Shown here in pieces: positions 35,472 to 46,999 of a stretch of DNA of 64,000 nucleotides. The notes beneath the pieces are model-generated. The model was not told where the DNA came from. It saw nothing but the letters and a program-made list of their open reading frames with translations, and ran no database searches. Each line of letters begins with the position of its first letter. Position 1 is the first letter of the stretch. The DNA comes from Diaporthe sp. PMI_573 (lineage: Eukaryota > Ascomycota > Sordariomycetes > Diaporthales > Diaporthaceae). The position numbers were made by a program, and so were the translations under genes. The stretch is from assembly GCA_021399435.1 (NCBI GenBank), contig JAJTUP010000016.1, forward strand, positions 310,001-374,000, read 5' to 3'.

Positions 35472-37667
35472 ATGCCCACCCTTTTGGCGCCCCGAAGAGG
35501 TCAGACATTGCCTGTGGACTCGGTCACGGTGGCTATCTCCGCCCGGAGGCGGCGGCGGCCTGTACAGAAGTCGTCCTCAGGGTGCGAGACGTGCAAGTTG
35601 CGAAAGGTAATGGCGTTGTACATGACGATACTGCAAGCTCTTCTAATTAGGGAGTTCGTACACCAGATCAAATGCGATGAAACGACGCCGTACTGTCTAC
35701 GGTGTCTCGAGAAAGGCAAAGACTGCCCTGGTTTCCCAAAGCAGCCTAAGTTGAGATGGTCACGAAAGCATGAGCTACACCCACCGACATGTGACGCAGA
35801 TGGCGAGCAAGAGTCAACGCCAAGTCTCAAAGACACTGAGACGCATCCAAGTCCCGGATTATTTCGCTCGGGTTCAGCTTCCCTTTTCACTCCTCGGGAT
35901 GATACCTCCACCGTCATTACGGAAGCCGAAGCCGACAGTGGGCTATTGGACAACGGTCTGGAAGACTCCATTTCTCATGATATGCCCAGAGGAAGATACA
36001 ATGCAGTTAATGAAGCACCTGATTTATTACTATTGGGATGTCCGGATGGTCCCATTCCAGACAAATATGGCCATGATCCAAGTCAGATTGGCGATCTGAT
36101 GAGCACCGCCAGCGTCGAAGCATTGTGGTTAGCAGGACCACAGAACACATTAGAGTCTGGGCTCGATTGGGTACAGCAGAGCCGAGGAATGACTATTGAA
36201 TCTCCGCGCAGACAATCTTTGGTGCTATCCGACGAGTCTTCTGACGGCCGTCCCTGGACTTCCATCTTCGGGAGCGAGATTTTGTTGCGGTCCGGGTCAC
36301 CAGCGCTTTCAGCGGCATTTCAAAGCAGCGCACCCCTCTCAACCGGGATATTCGATTTTCAAGGAAAGCTCATCGACACATATTTTACTACAGTGTGCCG
36401 CATATTCTCGGTATTCGATTCCCCACAAAATGTCTTCCGCTCCTATGTCAGCCGGAAGTGGCAGAGTTCCAGCGCCATGTTTTTCGCAATGCTCAGTATG
36501 GCCAGCGCCAAGTTGGGGCGACTGTCCTTGACTTACAAAAGGCACGCTTCGGAGTATCAATCTCTGGCAGTTAAGCAGCTTAGCGAAGCCCTCAGCACGG
36601 CATCGTCATGGACGCCCGAGCTCTTGTTTGTTGTGCTGATGCTGGGCCTCAGCACCGCTTGGCACGATGTCTCAGACCTGGGTCTCGTTCATCTGCAGGC
36701 ACTGCGAAATGCGGTTCTCAACAGCGCAATAAGTTGCTCCGACGACGAGCTCGAGACGTTGGACTTCTTTAAGAAGGCTCTGATATACTGGGAAATGGTC
36801 ACCTCTTGGGTCACTGGGGATATCACTATTCACAACTACACTGGGCTTGCGTCGTGTCGCCCCGAGCCGGCAGCATCTCCAAGGAGGAATCCATTCAGTA
36901 TGGAGCGGCTCAAACCACATCCATGGGGAAGTATTGCCCAGCAACCACAGGCGTTATTCACCCGTCTGGTCCGGCTGTTTCGCCAGTTAAGATCGTTCGA
37001 CCACGGGTCGAAGACTCCCAAGTCTCATCTAACAGAACCCGCCGCCTTCCTGCAAATGGTGGAGGCTCTAGAAGACGAGATATGGAAGCTGGAGCTTCCC
37101 AGCCTGTGCGAGATAGCGAATACCGGGGACGAGAATACGCCACCCATCCATCATTTGCTGCTCGCTGAAGCTTACATGTTCGCAAACATTTATCAACTCT
37201 ACCAGGTCTTTCCAAATTTGCTGTCCAAGCGTGGCCGCCATCTCAACCAGCCGCATGCTTCCCGCTCACAGATGCAGATTCTGACGATGGTGTCGTCTTC
37301 TTTGCCGCACTCGGCCACGACCTCAGTGGACTGGCTGAAGTTTTTAGGCCGAAACATCATCATACGACTGGATCAGATCCACATCAGCTCGGGCACATCG
37401 TGCGTCCAGCCCTTGTTATTGCTAGTGGGCTCGACGTCTTTGTCCATCCACCCCGACTCCAAAGGAAGCGAGGAAGAGGCGGAGATCCTTCGCATGCGCG
37501 AGTCCGTTCTCGGCCGCTTGTCATCCATCTCACATGCTTGTCTCTCCGAACCTATCCACACGGTGGAACTGGCAGTGAAAGAGATATTCAAACGTCTTGA
37601 CGTTGGAGTAGATGTCTTTTGGATGGATATGCTGCAGAACATGGGGCTAGTTACGATCATTGGATAG
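35472..37667 (+). CDS. Zn2Cys6 transcription factor, likely cluster regulator
   Basis: Two exons, 35472-35606 and 35667-37667, giving 711 residues. Cys38, 41, 48, 55, 58 and 65 form the binuclear zinc cluster (GCETCKLRK | IKCDETTPYCLRCLEKGKDC), preceded by a basic RRRRRP stretch. The intron (35607-35666) is exactly 60 nt without a stop, so an unspliced transcript still makes a full protein, but with 20 extra residues inside the zinc cluster. The body has the fungal-specific middle-region character (LIDTYFTTVCRIFSVFDSP, LTYKRHASEYQSLAVKQLSEAL, ELLFVVLMLGLSTAWHD). It lies between the DUF3445 and Rieske genes in the same orientation, so control of these catabolic genes is a reasonable inference. 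Confidence 0.92.
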   Translation: MPTLLAPRRGQTLPVDSVTVAISARRRRRPVQKSSSGCETCKLRKVMALYMTILQALLIREFVHQIKCDETTPYCLRCLEKGKDCPGFPKQPKLRWSRKHELHPPTCDADGEQESTPSLKDTETHPSPGLFRSGSASLFTPRDDTSTVITEAEADSGLLDNGLEDSISHDMPRGRYNAVNEAPDLLLLGCPDGPIPDKYGHDPSQIGDLMSTASVEALWLAGPQNTLESGLDWVQQSRGMTIESPRRQSLVLSDESSDGRPWTSIFGSEILLRSGSPALSAAFQSSAPLSTGIFDFQGKLIDTYFTTVCRIFSVFDSPQNVFRSYVSRKWQSSSAMFFAMLSMASAKLGRLSLTYKRHASEYQSLAVKQLSEALSTASSWTPELLFVVLMLGLSTAWHDVSDLGLVHLQALRNAVLNSAISCSDDELETLDFFKKALIYWEMVTSWVTGDITIHNYTGLASCRPEPAASPRRNPFSMERLKPHPWGSIAQQPQALFTRLVRLFRQLRSFDHGSKTPKSHLTEPAAFLQMVEALEDEIWKLELPSLCEIANTGDENTPPIHHLLLAEAYMFANIYQLYQVFPNLLSKRGRHLNQPHASRSQMQILTMVSSSLPHSATTSVDWLKFLGRNIIIRLDQIHISSGTSCVQPLLLLVGSTSLSIHPDSKGSEEEAEILRMRESVLGRLSSISHACLSEPIHTVELAVKEIFKRLDVGVDVFWMDMLQNMGLVTIIG

Positions 37668-38297
37668 ATCAACACCTCCGGGACGAACCGACAAAGTAGC
37701 CACGCGGCTGTACAGTAACTAATAATTCATTCTGCATGTGCAGCTGACGTTTGATTATGAGGCTGCGTACGCAGAAGAGAAATCCCGGAGACATGCAATT
37801 ATTTCATGACCGCACAGGCCAAAATCTCCAAGATTATTGTCCAGCTGCTCCATCCCATGGACATCTCGATACTGATTAGGCAGGTTTTTCGGCGGGATAT
37901 GAGAGGATGTATGATTCTCAACGCCCATTTGCGGAGCCGAGCTTGGCTACGAGATATCAACTTCAATATCCCCGCATCGCATCCTACCGGGCCAACCGTC
38001 GAAGCCCCCAATCTCGTCCAATGAGCGTATCTACGCGAACACTTGCCTTATCTGGTGATCAACGAGACCTCGCAATTCAGGCGGGAAAAGGCGGCTTGCT
38101 ATGTAGTACGTCTGCTCCTATCAGGCCGCCGTTATTTCCAACGCATCAGAAGGACATACGCGGATCTAGTGACGACATGAGGAGATGCCTTGATTGATTT
38201 AACCTTTCTTCGGTGCATTAAAGGCATCCATCTGCCAGAAGAAGGCCGCCGTCCTTCGTCTCCCGCACTCGTTCGGCATTCACGTTGTATCCCAAAC
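37668..38297. other. Intergenic
   Basis: 630 bp between the regulator and the Rieske gene. The frames here are short and unrecognised; it is presumably the promoter of the Rieske gene. Confidence 0.55.
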
Positions 38298-39673
38298 ATG
38301 CTCGAAGTCTTCGCAAAACGATTGAACGGGTCCAAGACCAACGGGGCTGCCTCTGGTGAGAAGCCGAGCGAGCCCCTCTTGGAGGGAAACTTCCCGGCTT
38401 CATGGTACACGGAACCCCTCTTCTATGACTTTGAACGACGCGGTATCTTCTCCAAGCACTGGCTTCTCACGACTCACCGACTTCGCCTACCAGATGTTGG
38501 AAGCTACCTCCGCTTTGAACTCGCCAACTTTGACTTCATCCTGGTCAAGAACAAGGAAGGGAACATCCAAGCCTTCCACAATGTTTGCCGGCACAGAGCA
38601 TACCCTCTCATCGATAAGGATACCGCAGATGCTGGAACGAGGCGAATGCTCAGCTGCGGCTACCATGGTCAGTCTCACGTTTCGCGTTGCCCTTTACACT
38701 GGTTCTCACATGGTCATTCTAGGTTGGTCCTATGGGCTTGATGGCAAGCTTGCCAAAGCCCCCAAGTTCGAGGAGCTGGAGGACTTTGACAAGAATGGCT
38801 ACAGTCTCTTCAAGATCCACACCCATGTTGATAAAATAGGCTTCGTCTGGGTAAACTTCGATTCATCTGAGACGCCGATGCCCTGGGAGACAATGAATGG
38901 CGGAACTGACGAGCAGCCCCGCCTCGGTGACTTTTCCCTAGATAATTATGTGTACCACCGCACCTGGACTACGAATGGCAATTACAATTGGAAGTTGGTC
39001 GGCGAGAACTACAACGAGGTAAGCTGCAGTGGCACAAGCCATGGGGATTGCTGCTGACCGTGCTCAGTGCTACCACTGCAAGGCAAGCCATCCCGGCATC
39101 ACGAAGATCACCAACCTCGATAGGTACTCCGTCACACCAGATCGAGGCCGCTTTGAGCATTTCCCACCTAACAGGGATGACATCAAGGAGGAAGACATCC
39201 AGTTCTTCGGTAACGGGGCTTTCACCTACAACTTCCCCAACACATCCGTCAACCTCTCTACTCCGTACTTCTTCATCATGCGTGTCATCCCCACCAGTCC
39301 AACCACAGTCATCACGGAGTACCAGACCTTCCGCAACCCAGAATCATCTATGGACGTTTTCCAACGGGCAGCTGATTTCTTCGAGGGCATCGAGCTGGAA
39401 GACTATGACCTGTGCAACGGTGTCCAGAAGAACCTGAACTCGAACGTCTATATGCACGGGCCGCTGCACTCTAAGCGCGAGAGCGGTGTGCTGTATTTCA
39501 AGAAATTGGTGAAAGATGAACTCAAGAAGCACCTGGATCTCGAACGGCAAGCGGGTCATGAAATCTGGCCCGCGAGACGCAGGCAGCAGCTGCACCATGG
39601 GGTGTCCGAGGATGAGAGCATATGCGCCGCTATCTGCAGTCGTGGCAAGACCGGAGATATCGAAGATTTCTAG
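38298..39673 (+). CDS. Rieske non-heme iron oxygenase, choline monooxygenase-like
   Basis: Three exons: 38298-38667, 38723-39018 and 39068-39673, giving 423 residues. The Rieske [2Fe-2S] ligands are Cys97-x-His99 (CRHRA) and Cys120-x2-His123 (CGYHGWSYG); the first intron splits the codon for the glycine after His123. The catalytic iron site is the segment GENYNECYHCKASHP, where the two His are the 2-His ligands, as in plant choline monooxygenase and bacterial betaine demethylases. Such enzymes hydroxylate a methyl or methylene group next to a quaternary nitrogen using O2 and electrons from a separate reductase or ferredoxin, neither of which is encoded in this window. A trimethyl- or dimethyl-ammonium substrate is likely. 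It is the fourth member of the 31.3-39.7 kb group. Confidence 0.92.
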
Positions 39674-41838
39674 GGAACTGGGACATCCTTGGAGCGCCCT
39701 TTGGTCTACACGAAGTTGTTTCAAGTTGCGTATGAGCAATTTACGAATGTTTTTACTGTGCAGAATGATGAATACATACATATGTATGCCTATTCCTAGT
39801 CTAACTTGAAGTTCGTGGATTGCACATTGCACAAGGGTGACAGTGGCTGCGCAACCAATTTTCTCATCGTGGTTCATCCAGAAAATCTATGACTTTCCAT
39901 CTATTCACTCTCGCCGGGCTCACCGTCCCACATCCCAACCTCACGACGTGCGTCGAGGTTGACATCATTGTGAAGGAGGTGGCTTCACGGCAAGACACTG
40001 GAGCTGAAGAGCTTTGATTAAACCGACCTGCCCGACAGGTCCAAATTTGCTGTACATACATACTCTAAGCAGGAATGCGGGGGCAATAAATTGGTGGTCT
40101 ATATCATGCATGCATGCAATGTGAACTCGGGCGATCAGCATCGAATCTGCCAACAAAGGCTGGTCTTTCGAATACGATGATGGTACGCAATATCTGTGGT
40201 TTGACAGGTCAGTATTCCCCGGCGACTGCAAGTGTGACATGTATCTTTTGATCACGGTAGGTGATCGGCCATCTATTGTTTTTCCTTTTGCTTTGTAAAC
40301 TTTGAGCACGTTTCTCGCGGGAAGTCTGACCGCCGTGGGAGCTCGTTGAGCGCTCAAGAATGCACGGAATCTATTCGCGAAGCTGATCACGAAAACAATG
40401 CGGACCTATTGGCTCCCCTAGCGAGGCTCGTTGCTTCTTATCCGGCTAATGAGCCGTCCCGGCCGGCGGGCGAGGTACCCACTTGGAACAGGCAAAGTGC
40501 TCACCGTGATACGAGATCTTGTGTAACGAGATCGGAGACATTATTTCATCAACAATATGCGTGGCTCTGCTTCCCGAAGTGCGGCCGACCTGTCAACGGC
40601 TTTGATTCGGTCTGTTGGCCGGGGCCATTGAGGGGTGCGAGCGCCAGTTGGTGAACCGCTCCACCTCAGGCTAGGATCGTTAACAAGGGCTGGATATAGT
40701 ATGTCTCACCTTGTCGCCCATATCCCGATGCGTTGTTTAAACTCTGATTATTCCCGTGGACCTGTGCCGCCTGTCGTACCACACGACTGGGTTCAAGACC
40801 CCGGACCGGGCGTCGCATCCGGCGATCGTATCCCTGTGCGTTCATGTTTTTCATGTAATAATGACAGCAATAGCTGAAGCCGGGAACTTTAACTTTTCTT
40901 TATTGGGTAATTTTCCGCCTCCTTTCTAATGCAGTGACTGCAGACTGCTCCGTTGCCAGTGGATGGAATGAACCGGTGGCACCCTCATGTGGCGTTGCGG
41001 CCCGCTCAATGCTGCGGCTGACCAACACTTTCTTTGCTTTTCCCTCGCAGATGACGAAGACTTCGGCTGGCTCACAAGAAGTAGCAGGGCGGTTTCCATG
41101 TATGGGAGAATCACAAAGCTGTAAAGGCGTGACACGAGCACCCGTGGCGTCGTTTGATTCATAGGATGGGAAAAGGATTTCGTACGAATCTCTCCTATCC
41201 AGTCTAGCTCGATAATATTTCAAATAGCGTCAATCTCCCATAATCGTGAATCCTGGTTTATATGTGACGAAGGGATGATGAACTCGCGATGCAAGCCCGC
41301 CCTTGTGTCACAGCATCCCCCAGTTTCTCCTCCACTGTTGCGATTTGGGATTGACTGGTTGAAGTTCGAGACTAGAGATTATTCTTATCATCATTGAACT
41401 TACACGAATACTCATTGCTAGTCGTCCATCGTGTCGACGGTACCGTTGTGCTCTTTCTCTTCAAGAGTCCATCATATCACAGCGTTTCAGTCAGGTCCTT
41501 CTAGAAGTAGTGCAGTACAATTAGCTGTGCCCAAATTCAAGGGACTACCTAGGTTTAAAATCCCCCGTGCGTTGCCGTGTGGTTGTTTGTTGATGGATGC
41601 ATCCATACCAAGCATTCATGGCAAGACCATTACCCGGTCAACAGACACTGAAAATACTTGGATCGTAGTTTTATTCTTTTTGTCTGTTGTATGAGCCCAA
41701 GTATCTTTCGTAGCAGTCACAAAAATCCGTCAACCGTCCTGCCTCACTCATATTCATTTTGAGAGCACGACTGAGAGCACACTCCAACATCTTTGAGCCT
41801 GTAAGAAGCTTCCTTTGTTTACCCTGCCAGAATCTCTA
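39674..41838. other. Intergenic, no supported gene
   Basis: Only short overlapping frames. The longest (39965-40390, minus) begins with GTG and shows no known motif. Confidence 0.5.
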
Positions 41839-42120
41839 TCAATAAAATTCGTCGTTGAAGTCGGCTATATAATCCATCATCTCGATCTTCATCTCTCGGC
41901 GTCGAGCGTCCACGTTCGTGGTCTGGTATGGTAAGGTGGCGAGAATGTTGCCATTCTTCGGGGGTTCCTGGACGAAATCTTGTGTACGCGACAAAGAAAG
42001 TTCGCTGGCTTCAGACTTCAAGGTCTTGTCACGCACGGGTTTCGATGATGGTGTTTTGCTTTGGCTGGATTCAATACGGTGCCAGAGAAAGTCGTAGTAG
42101 TGGAGTACTCACTCTTCCAT
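41839..42120 (-). CDS. Very small two-exon gene, relative of the 29.2-kb gene
   Basis: Proposed exons 42120-42113 (ATGGAAGA, 8 nt) and 42064-41839, with a 48-nt GT-AG intron (GTGAGT…CCAG) in phase 2. The product is about 77 residues, starts MEDQSKTPSSKPVRD, has the core DFVQEPPKNGNILATLP, and ends MMDYIADFNDEFY. The gene at 29215-29494 shares first-exon length, intron phase and the core, supporting both models. No signal peptide or membrane segment. Function and family are unknown to me. Confidence 0.55.
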
Positions 42121-44923
42121 GATCTTCGTCCTCGGGTCTCGGCAAGAATAGGTTTGTGGCGCCTAATAGCCGCGTCTGAAATGGGACAAAGTACGGTGAA
42201 CAAGACAAGTGATTCACGTGAAGCGATTTGTGACGAGTCTGAAGGGGCTGCCTCGTGGTCTTTTTTCAAGACTTTCTCTGGAAAAGAGATGGTTCGAACC
42301 CATCAATGAGCAGTACAGAGTTGCTGCGGACTCTTGCAGTCTCTTATACGCCCTCAATCCTTTTACAAACGGGCGTGGGGGTGGGTGATGTTGCACCCCA
42401 CGACCGGTCACCGAGCGTGCTCATTCTGCCTTTGATAGCATGAGGGGGACGGGACCCTCACCGGTGAGAGCCATCCCACCGTACTAAGGGAAGTTGTTCT
42501 TGGCCGATACACTCTCAAATATGACAAGAAGCAAGTCAGGTCTATTCTTGCGGCCGCTCGACCAGGAAGTGCCTGTCAACAGGAAGTTCTGTCTCATGTT
42601 CAGGGCAAGGGTTCCTTTGGGCACCGATTCAGCCCAGTCTGGTCCGAGACGCTCGGTTGTCTGCCGGCGAGACGGGCTCCATTCGGTTAGACTCAAACCC
42701 TCGGAGGATCACCTGCATTTTGAACATCGTGAGGATCGTTTGCCACGTGCGAATAGCCTGCTGGGCTGCCTTTGATACCGGGAATAAGGAGCCTTAGGAC
42801 GAAGGGAGACCTTGATCTGGCAAGGTTGATCTGATCCTCCAGCTCGCTTAAACGATTAGGCCTCTAGTTCCCGACGAGTCGCCTACCCGTAAGCAGTTCT
42901 CTTGTCTAAATCCTTGTTAGCCTCTCAGCTCTCTCCAAAGGAATGCTTTGAGGGCTGGTCCGGGACAAACATGCCGTTGAAGGTGTTTTTTCTTTTTGCC
43001 CACATACCGGAGTATGTACCCAATTTATTGGAAATCCGGTATCAATGAGTAAAAGAAGCAAAAATACTCAACACTAAGCCGAAGATATCGATTGGTTTTG
43101 ATTATGCAAGGAATGAAGCGGGCTGATCTGCAAAGCCAAGACCATCCGGCTGATTTTCATCAAGATCTGGCCGAGCGACGTCAATAACGATCTACACGGC
43201 ACCGCATCAAGACTGCAGTGCCGTGATGCAGCGGGCTCAGTAAATCCGAGGTGACGGCGTCCTACATATGTACAAGACCAATCGTTTCTTTAGGGGCTGG
43301 GTCCTGCCCCGAATGTCTCGGACTCTTTCTCCCTGCGCAGGTATACGTGTGCATGACAGATTGTGGACCCTTGTTGAGGAGCTAACCGCTATTTTGTCCA
43401 GCTTTGCGAGACCTGACATGGGAAGTATGCCAGACGGAAGAAAGTATGGGTGACACGAGGCCGCCTGGACAGTAATATTTCTTGACCGGCACCTGTGTGG
43501 GTCATGGCTGAACGAGGGTCCTGTCTCGCAACTCGCATGCGCCTATGCACGTCGGACTGCCGTCGTGCTCGAAGTGGCTGTCCTCACCGCAGCGTCATGA
43601 AATCAGCCTTTGTGTCAGCGCGGAGGTAGGTGGCTTGGCTCGGGCGTCGGTGGGATTTGCACAAGTCACGCGCAGGGCGTTTCCTTTTCTTTCCTTCGGG
43701 GAGCCGCCTGAGTTATGTAGGCTGTTTTACGGCAACGTGATCATGCAACACTCAGGCCCGTGGGGCCCCGCACACAAATCAAACCTTGCAAGCATGCAAA
43801 ACAGCCATCAGGCGGTGAACTTAACAGTAACACCACGTTGCGGGGGTACGCAACACTAATGCTTGGCCAATGGAGGAGGCACCATTATCTGCAAACAATC
43901 ACGATGCTGCAGGTATCAAGATTTAGTCTCATGGCTCCCAAGACACCTCGCATGTGGTCAGCATGGGAAGACATGGTCTTCCCAGTCAAAAACCGGGTCG
44001 TGTACCCGGATGTGTACCCGGATATGACAGGTAACACGGACCCGTAGCTGAGCTGGGCAGAAGAGATGCCGCCCCAGCCTCGATGCTTTATCGTTCCCCG
44101 AGACATTGACCATGGGATTAGGGAAACCGCCTTGGGTGCGATTTCAACATCCGTTTCGGGTGTGCTGCATGTAGCTGAATGAATACCTCTTTCTGTCATG
44201 TGCATCTCTGCCCCTAAATCTGACCGGTGAGGCATGTGTGGGTCTTGCCTCGACAAGAAGGAGCTCAAACCATGTCCGAACAGCCAGCCAGGCTACGTAA
44301 CTGTTTTGCTACGTTGTGCCATCTCCTCGGCCCCCCTTGTGTCCCACCACTTGTTCTTAGATCATCCAAGCGAGCCATTGTCCACCGGAATGGTTGTTCC
44401 TGCCCGCTTCCCGGGTGACAATGGCGGCGTGAGTGGCCGTTCTACGTTCAGGGATAATCCATCTACACCTGCATAAGCCCAAGATAGAGGTCTCACACGA
44501 TTGGACGCTTCAGCGACATCCGTATGATTTTGCGATCATCGAATGAACAGATTGTATTCCAATTATATCCAGTCACCGCATTAGTGGGGGGCCACAGGGA
44601 TTCCCGAGCGCCACTAGAACGGCTCAGAAATAAGCTTGAAGAATTTACTAGTACTCTATACAGCTGGTCTGGCTGTCTGGCTAGTAGCTAGAAGCAGGAA
44701 GAGGAATCCGAAGGGGGCCTTGTGCCCCCCCCCCCAACCGCGCCGGAGGTACTTGGTGTACACTCGCGAGTTATAACCTACTAGTAGATAATCACTTGTA
44801 GGTAAAATTACATCATTAGAGAATAAAAGGTTTCGTGTGGGAAGGAAGAGGAGGATTTGCAAATTATGTACATTGGTATAGGAAAAAGGATAAAAGAAAT
44901 TCCACTATCTAACACAATCCATG
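42121..44923. other. Intergenic, no supported gene
   Basis: Short overlapping frames only. A run of C lies near 44730. A short direct repeat (GTGTACCCGGAT, twice in tandem) occurs near 44000. Confidence 0.5.
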
Positions 44924-46004
44924 TTAAGAAACTCTAACAAAATAGTTCATGTTCTCTGAGAACGCTGTAATAGTGTCACAAAGCGAGTCAAATATCTCCT
45001 GTGCAAATCCCGCGTCTATAGCTCCGTCTCGATCATAAAGCAAGCAGACGTCGGTACTGTTCGCATCTTGAGGCGTAGTGACGACACTGAAATCAGCAGT
45101 GTCGTCCTGCGAGGCCATCGCACCAACTTGGTACGTGTTCCCTCCGATTGCCAGAGTAGCCGTCTGAGGCATGCTTTGGTGTTGGACAACAGTGGAAAAG
45201 CCGTTTACTCCGTCACCATTCCAGTCGGTGCACTTGTCGATAATCTCCTTGAAGCCGAGTGACTCGTACGCCATGTTGTCCACCTGTTGATTCTGGATGT
45301 GTTGGAGGAGATTTAGCACGGTCCAAGAGGGCTGGTGACAGACGCGTACAGGAACCACATTCAGGCAAGGACCGACGATAGATTCCATACCTACCACGCT
45401 GCCTACATTTCGCCCGCTGATGAGGTGGCCAAAGACAACGTCCGTCTTGCCCGTGGCCTTTGCCAAGACCGTCGACCAAGCAGCCTTGACGACAGTAGCG
45501 GTGGTAATGTTGAAAGACGCGAGCGAGGGTGTAGACACCACAGTTTTCAATACTTTAGTAGGAGACGTGTGTAGCAAACTGCGTTGTCGTGGGAATAACA
45601 TGTGTTGGAGTGGAATTCTTGAAAAGCGCTTTCCAGTACGCGTAATGGTCCGGAGTAGTCTTACCCAAAGCCCCACGAATATAAGCTGCATACGAAGGCG
45701 TGGAAATGATAGGTTCTCCCTCATAGCAAGCCTTGACTGCTTCGAGGATAGCTGGAAAGCAAGACACCGTCATACTGAGCATGAGAAACTTGATGAAAAT
45801 TCGGTGTCGCAGGGACGACTTGTTTCGCGCCATTACGAAGCTGAGGGAGGGTTGCCCAGGTTGCGGGCCTTCGTGCCGATGGATGGACTCAAGATTTGAG
45901 GTGAACTGGTCGATATAGTCGACATCGTGGACAATTAGTTGGGGTTGCAACTGGTGGAGGATAACCTGCAAGTATCTTCCCTGGTGAGGGCAAAGACAGT
46001 GCAC
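44924..46004 (-). pseudogene. NRPS condensation domain, frame-broken
   Basis: Read on the minus strand, the segment from 46004 to 44924 covers much of a condensation (C) domain. It includes SLRHRIFIKF followed in a shifted frame by the active-site-like SHAQYDG (plus-strand 45769-45800), then ACYEGEPIISTPSYAAYI and DHYAYWKALF. After another frame change near 45590 come ATVVKAAWSTVLAKATG, DVVFGHLISGRN, GPCLNVVPVRV and the C-terminal part. The frame is lost and regained around 45770-45790 and lost again near 45590. C domains form peptide bonds in nonribosomal peptide assembly lines; this copy cannot make a functional one. Confidence 0.85.
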
Positions 46005-46058
46005 AACACGTCATAACAGTCCACAACATTCGTGATACTTTCTCGCAATAGTCCAGTG

Positions 46059-46823
46059 TTAAGCGGGCCTGTGGAATCCAGGTGGAAGTAATTCAGCATC
46101 CATCGCGACTGCAAGTAGGCTGCCCCCGATGGCTTGGGTCTGGAAGTCGGTTGTTGGGAGGACGTCTATGATGCTGGCTCGGGACACGCCTGCAATGGTG
46201 CAGACGTGGTCTAGGACGAATTGCTCAGCGTTCTCCTGGCCAAGCATGGAGAAGGGCTGGTATACCTTTTTATCTATCATGGCTCCCTCCTTCTTTGAAT
46301 CTGAGGAAGACATATTGTCAGCCCTTGACGCCGTGTCGGAATCCTTGTATGATCGATCCAGGAGACAATCAAGCATTGACCCAAATCTAGGGTTGTTGAA
46401 GATATCGGCCACGGTGAGCTGAATCTCTAGCTCCCTAGTATTGCCCGCCATTGACATGGCGACAATGGAGTGACCACCAAGATCAAAAAAGCTGTATTCA
46501 TATGAGACTGAAGCACTTCCGAGATCGAGAGTGTCTCTCCACGATGCCAACAGCTTGTAGTGAAGATGATTCCTGTCAAGGGTAAAGGGACGAGATGGAG
46601 TGGGCGGCGAGAACACTGAAGCACCGAAATTTGTCGAGGATTCGCTGCTTATCGATCTCTGGATCATAGCGGCACATTTCGAACCGTCATGTTGAATTGT
46701 CCAGTGGCCAACTTCATACGGGTGCGTATACCCGTTGGTAAGTAGCTGCGGGTACTGGAAGAGCCGCAAATGGGATACAGCACCTTCGATGTGATCGATA
46801 AAGTCGCTAAGCAGTATAGACAT
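46059..46823 (-). pseudogene. NRPS fragment with peptidyl-carrier domain
   Basis: A 254-codon minus-strand frame with the carrier-protein motif FFDLGGHSIVAMSM, whose Ser would bear the phosphopantetheine arm, followed by a helix TVADIFNNPRFGSMLD and a linker into the start of the next condensation domain (DVLPTTDFQTQAI). An adenylation domain would be expected before the carrier domain, but none is visible. Together with the adjacent broken pieces it is part of one decayed NRPS gene. Confidence 0.85.
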
Positions 46824-46999
46824 GGTGGGAGCGAGATCCTGGGCTTGAAAATCTGAAAGAACATGTCAGAGGTAAAGGTCACGGGCAGAGTGGCAGGGCC
46901 AAATAGGCCCAGAAGGGCGAATCCATTGAAGCCTAAGGAAGAAGTCTCCTCAGAAGAGCGCCCTTTCTATGGGAACGCCCTTATATACCCGCTCTTTGC

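Noticed and set aside
39965..40390. 141-codon minus-strand frame next to the Rieske gene
   Set aside because: Starts with GTG, no in-frame ATG at the N-terminus, no motif.
42288..42305. tRNA-like GGTTCGAACCC
   Set aside because: No A-box or cloverleaf can be drawn from the preceding 75 bases.
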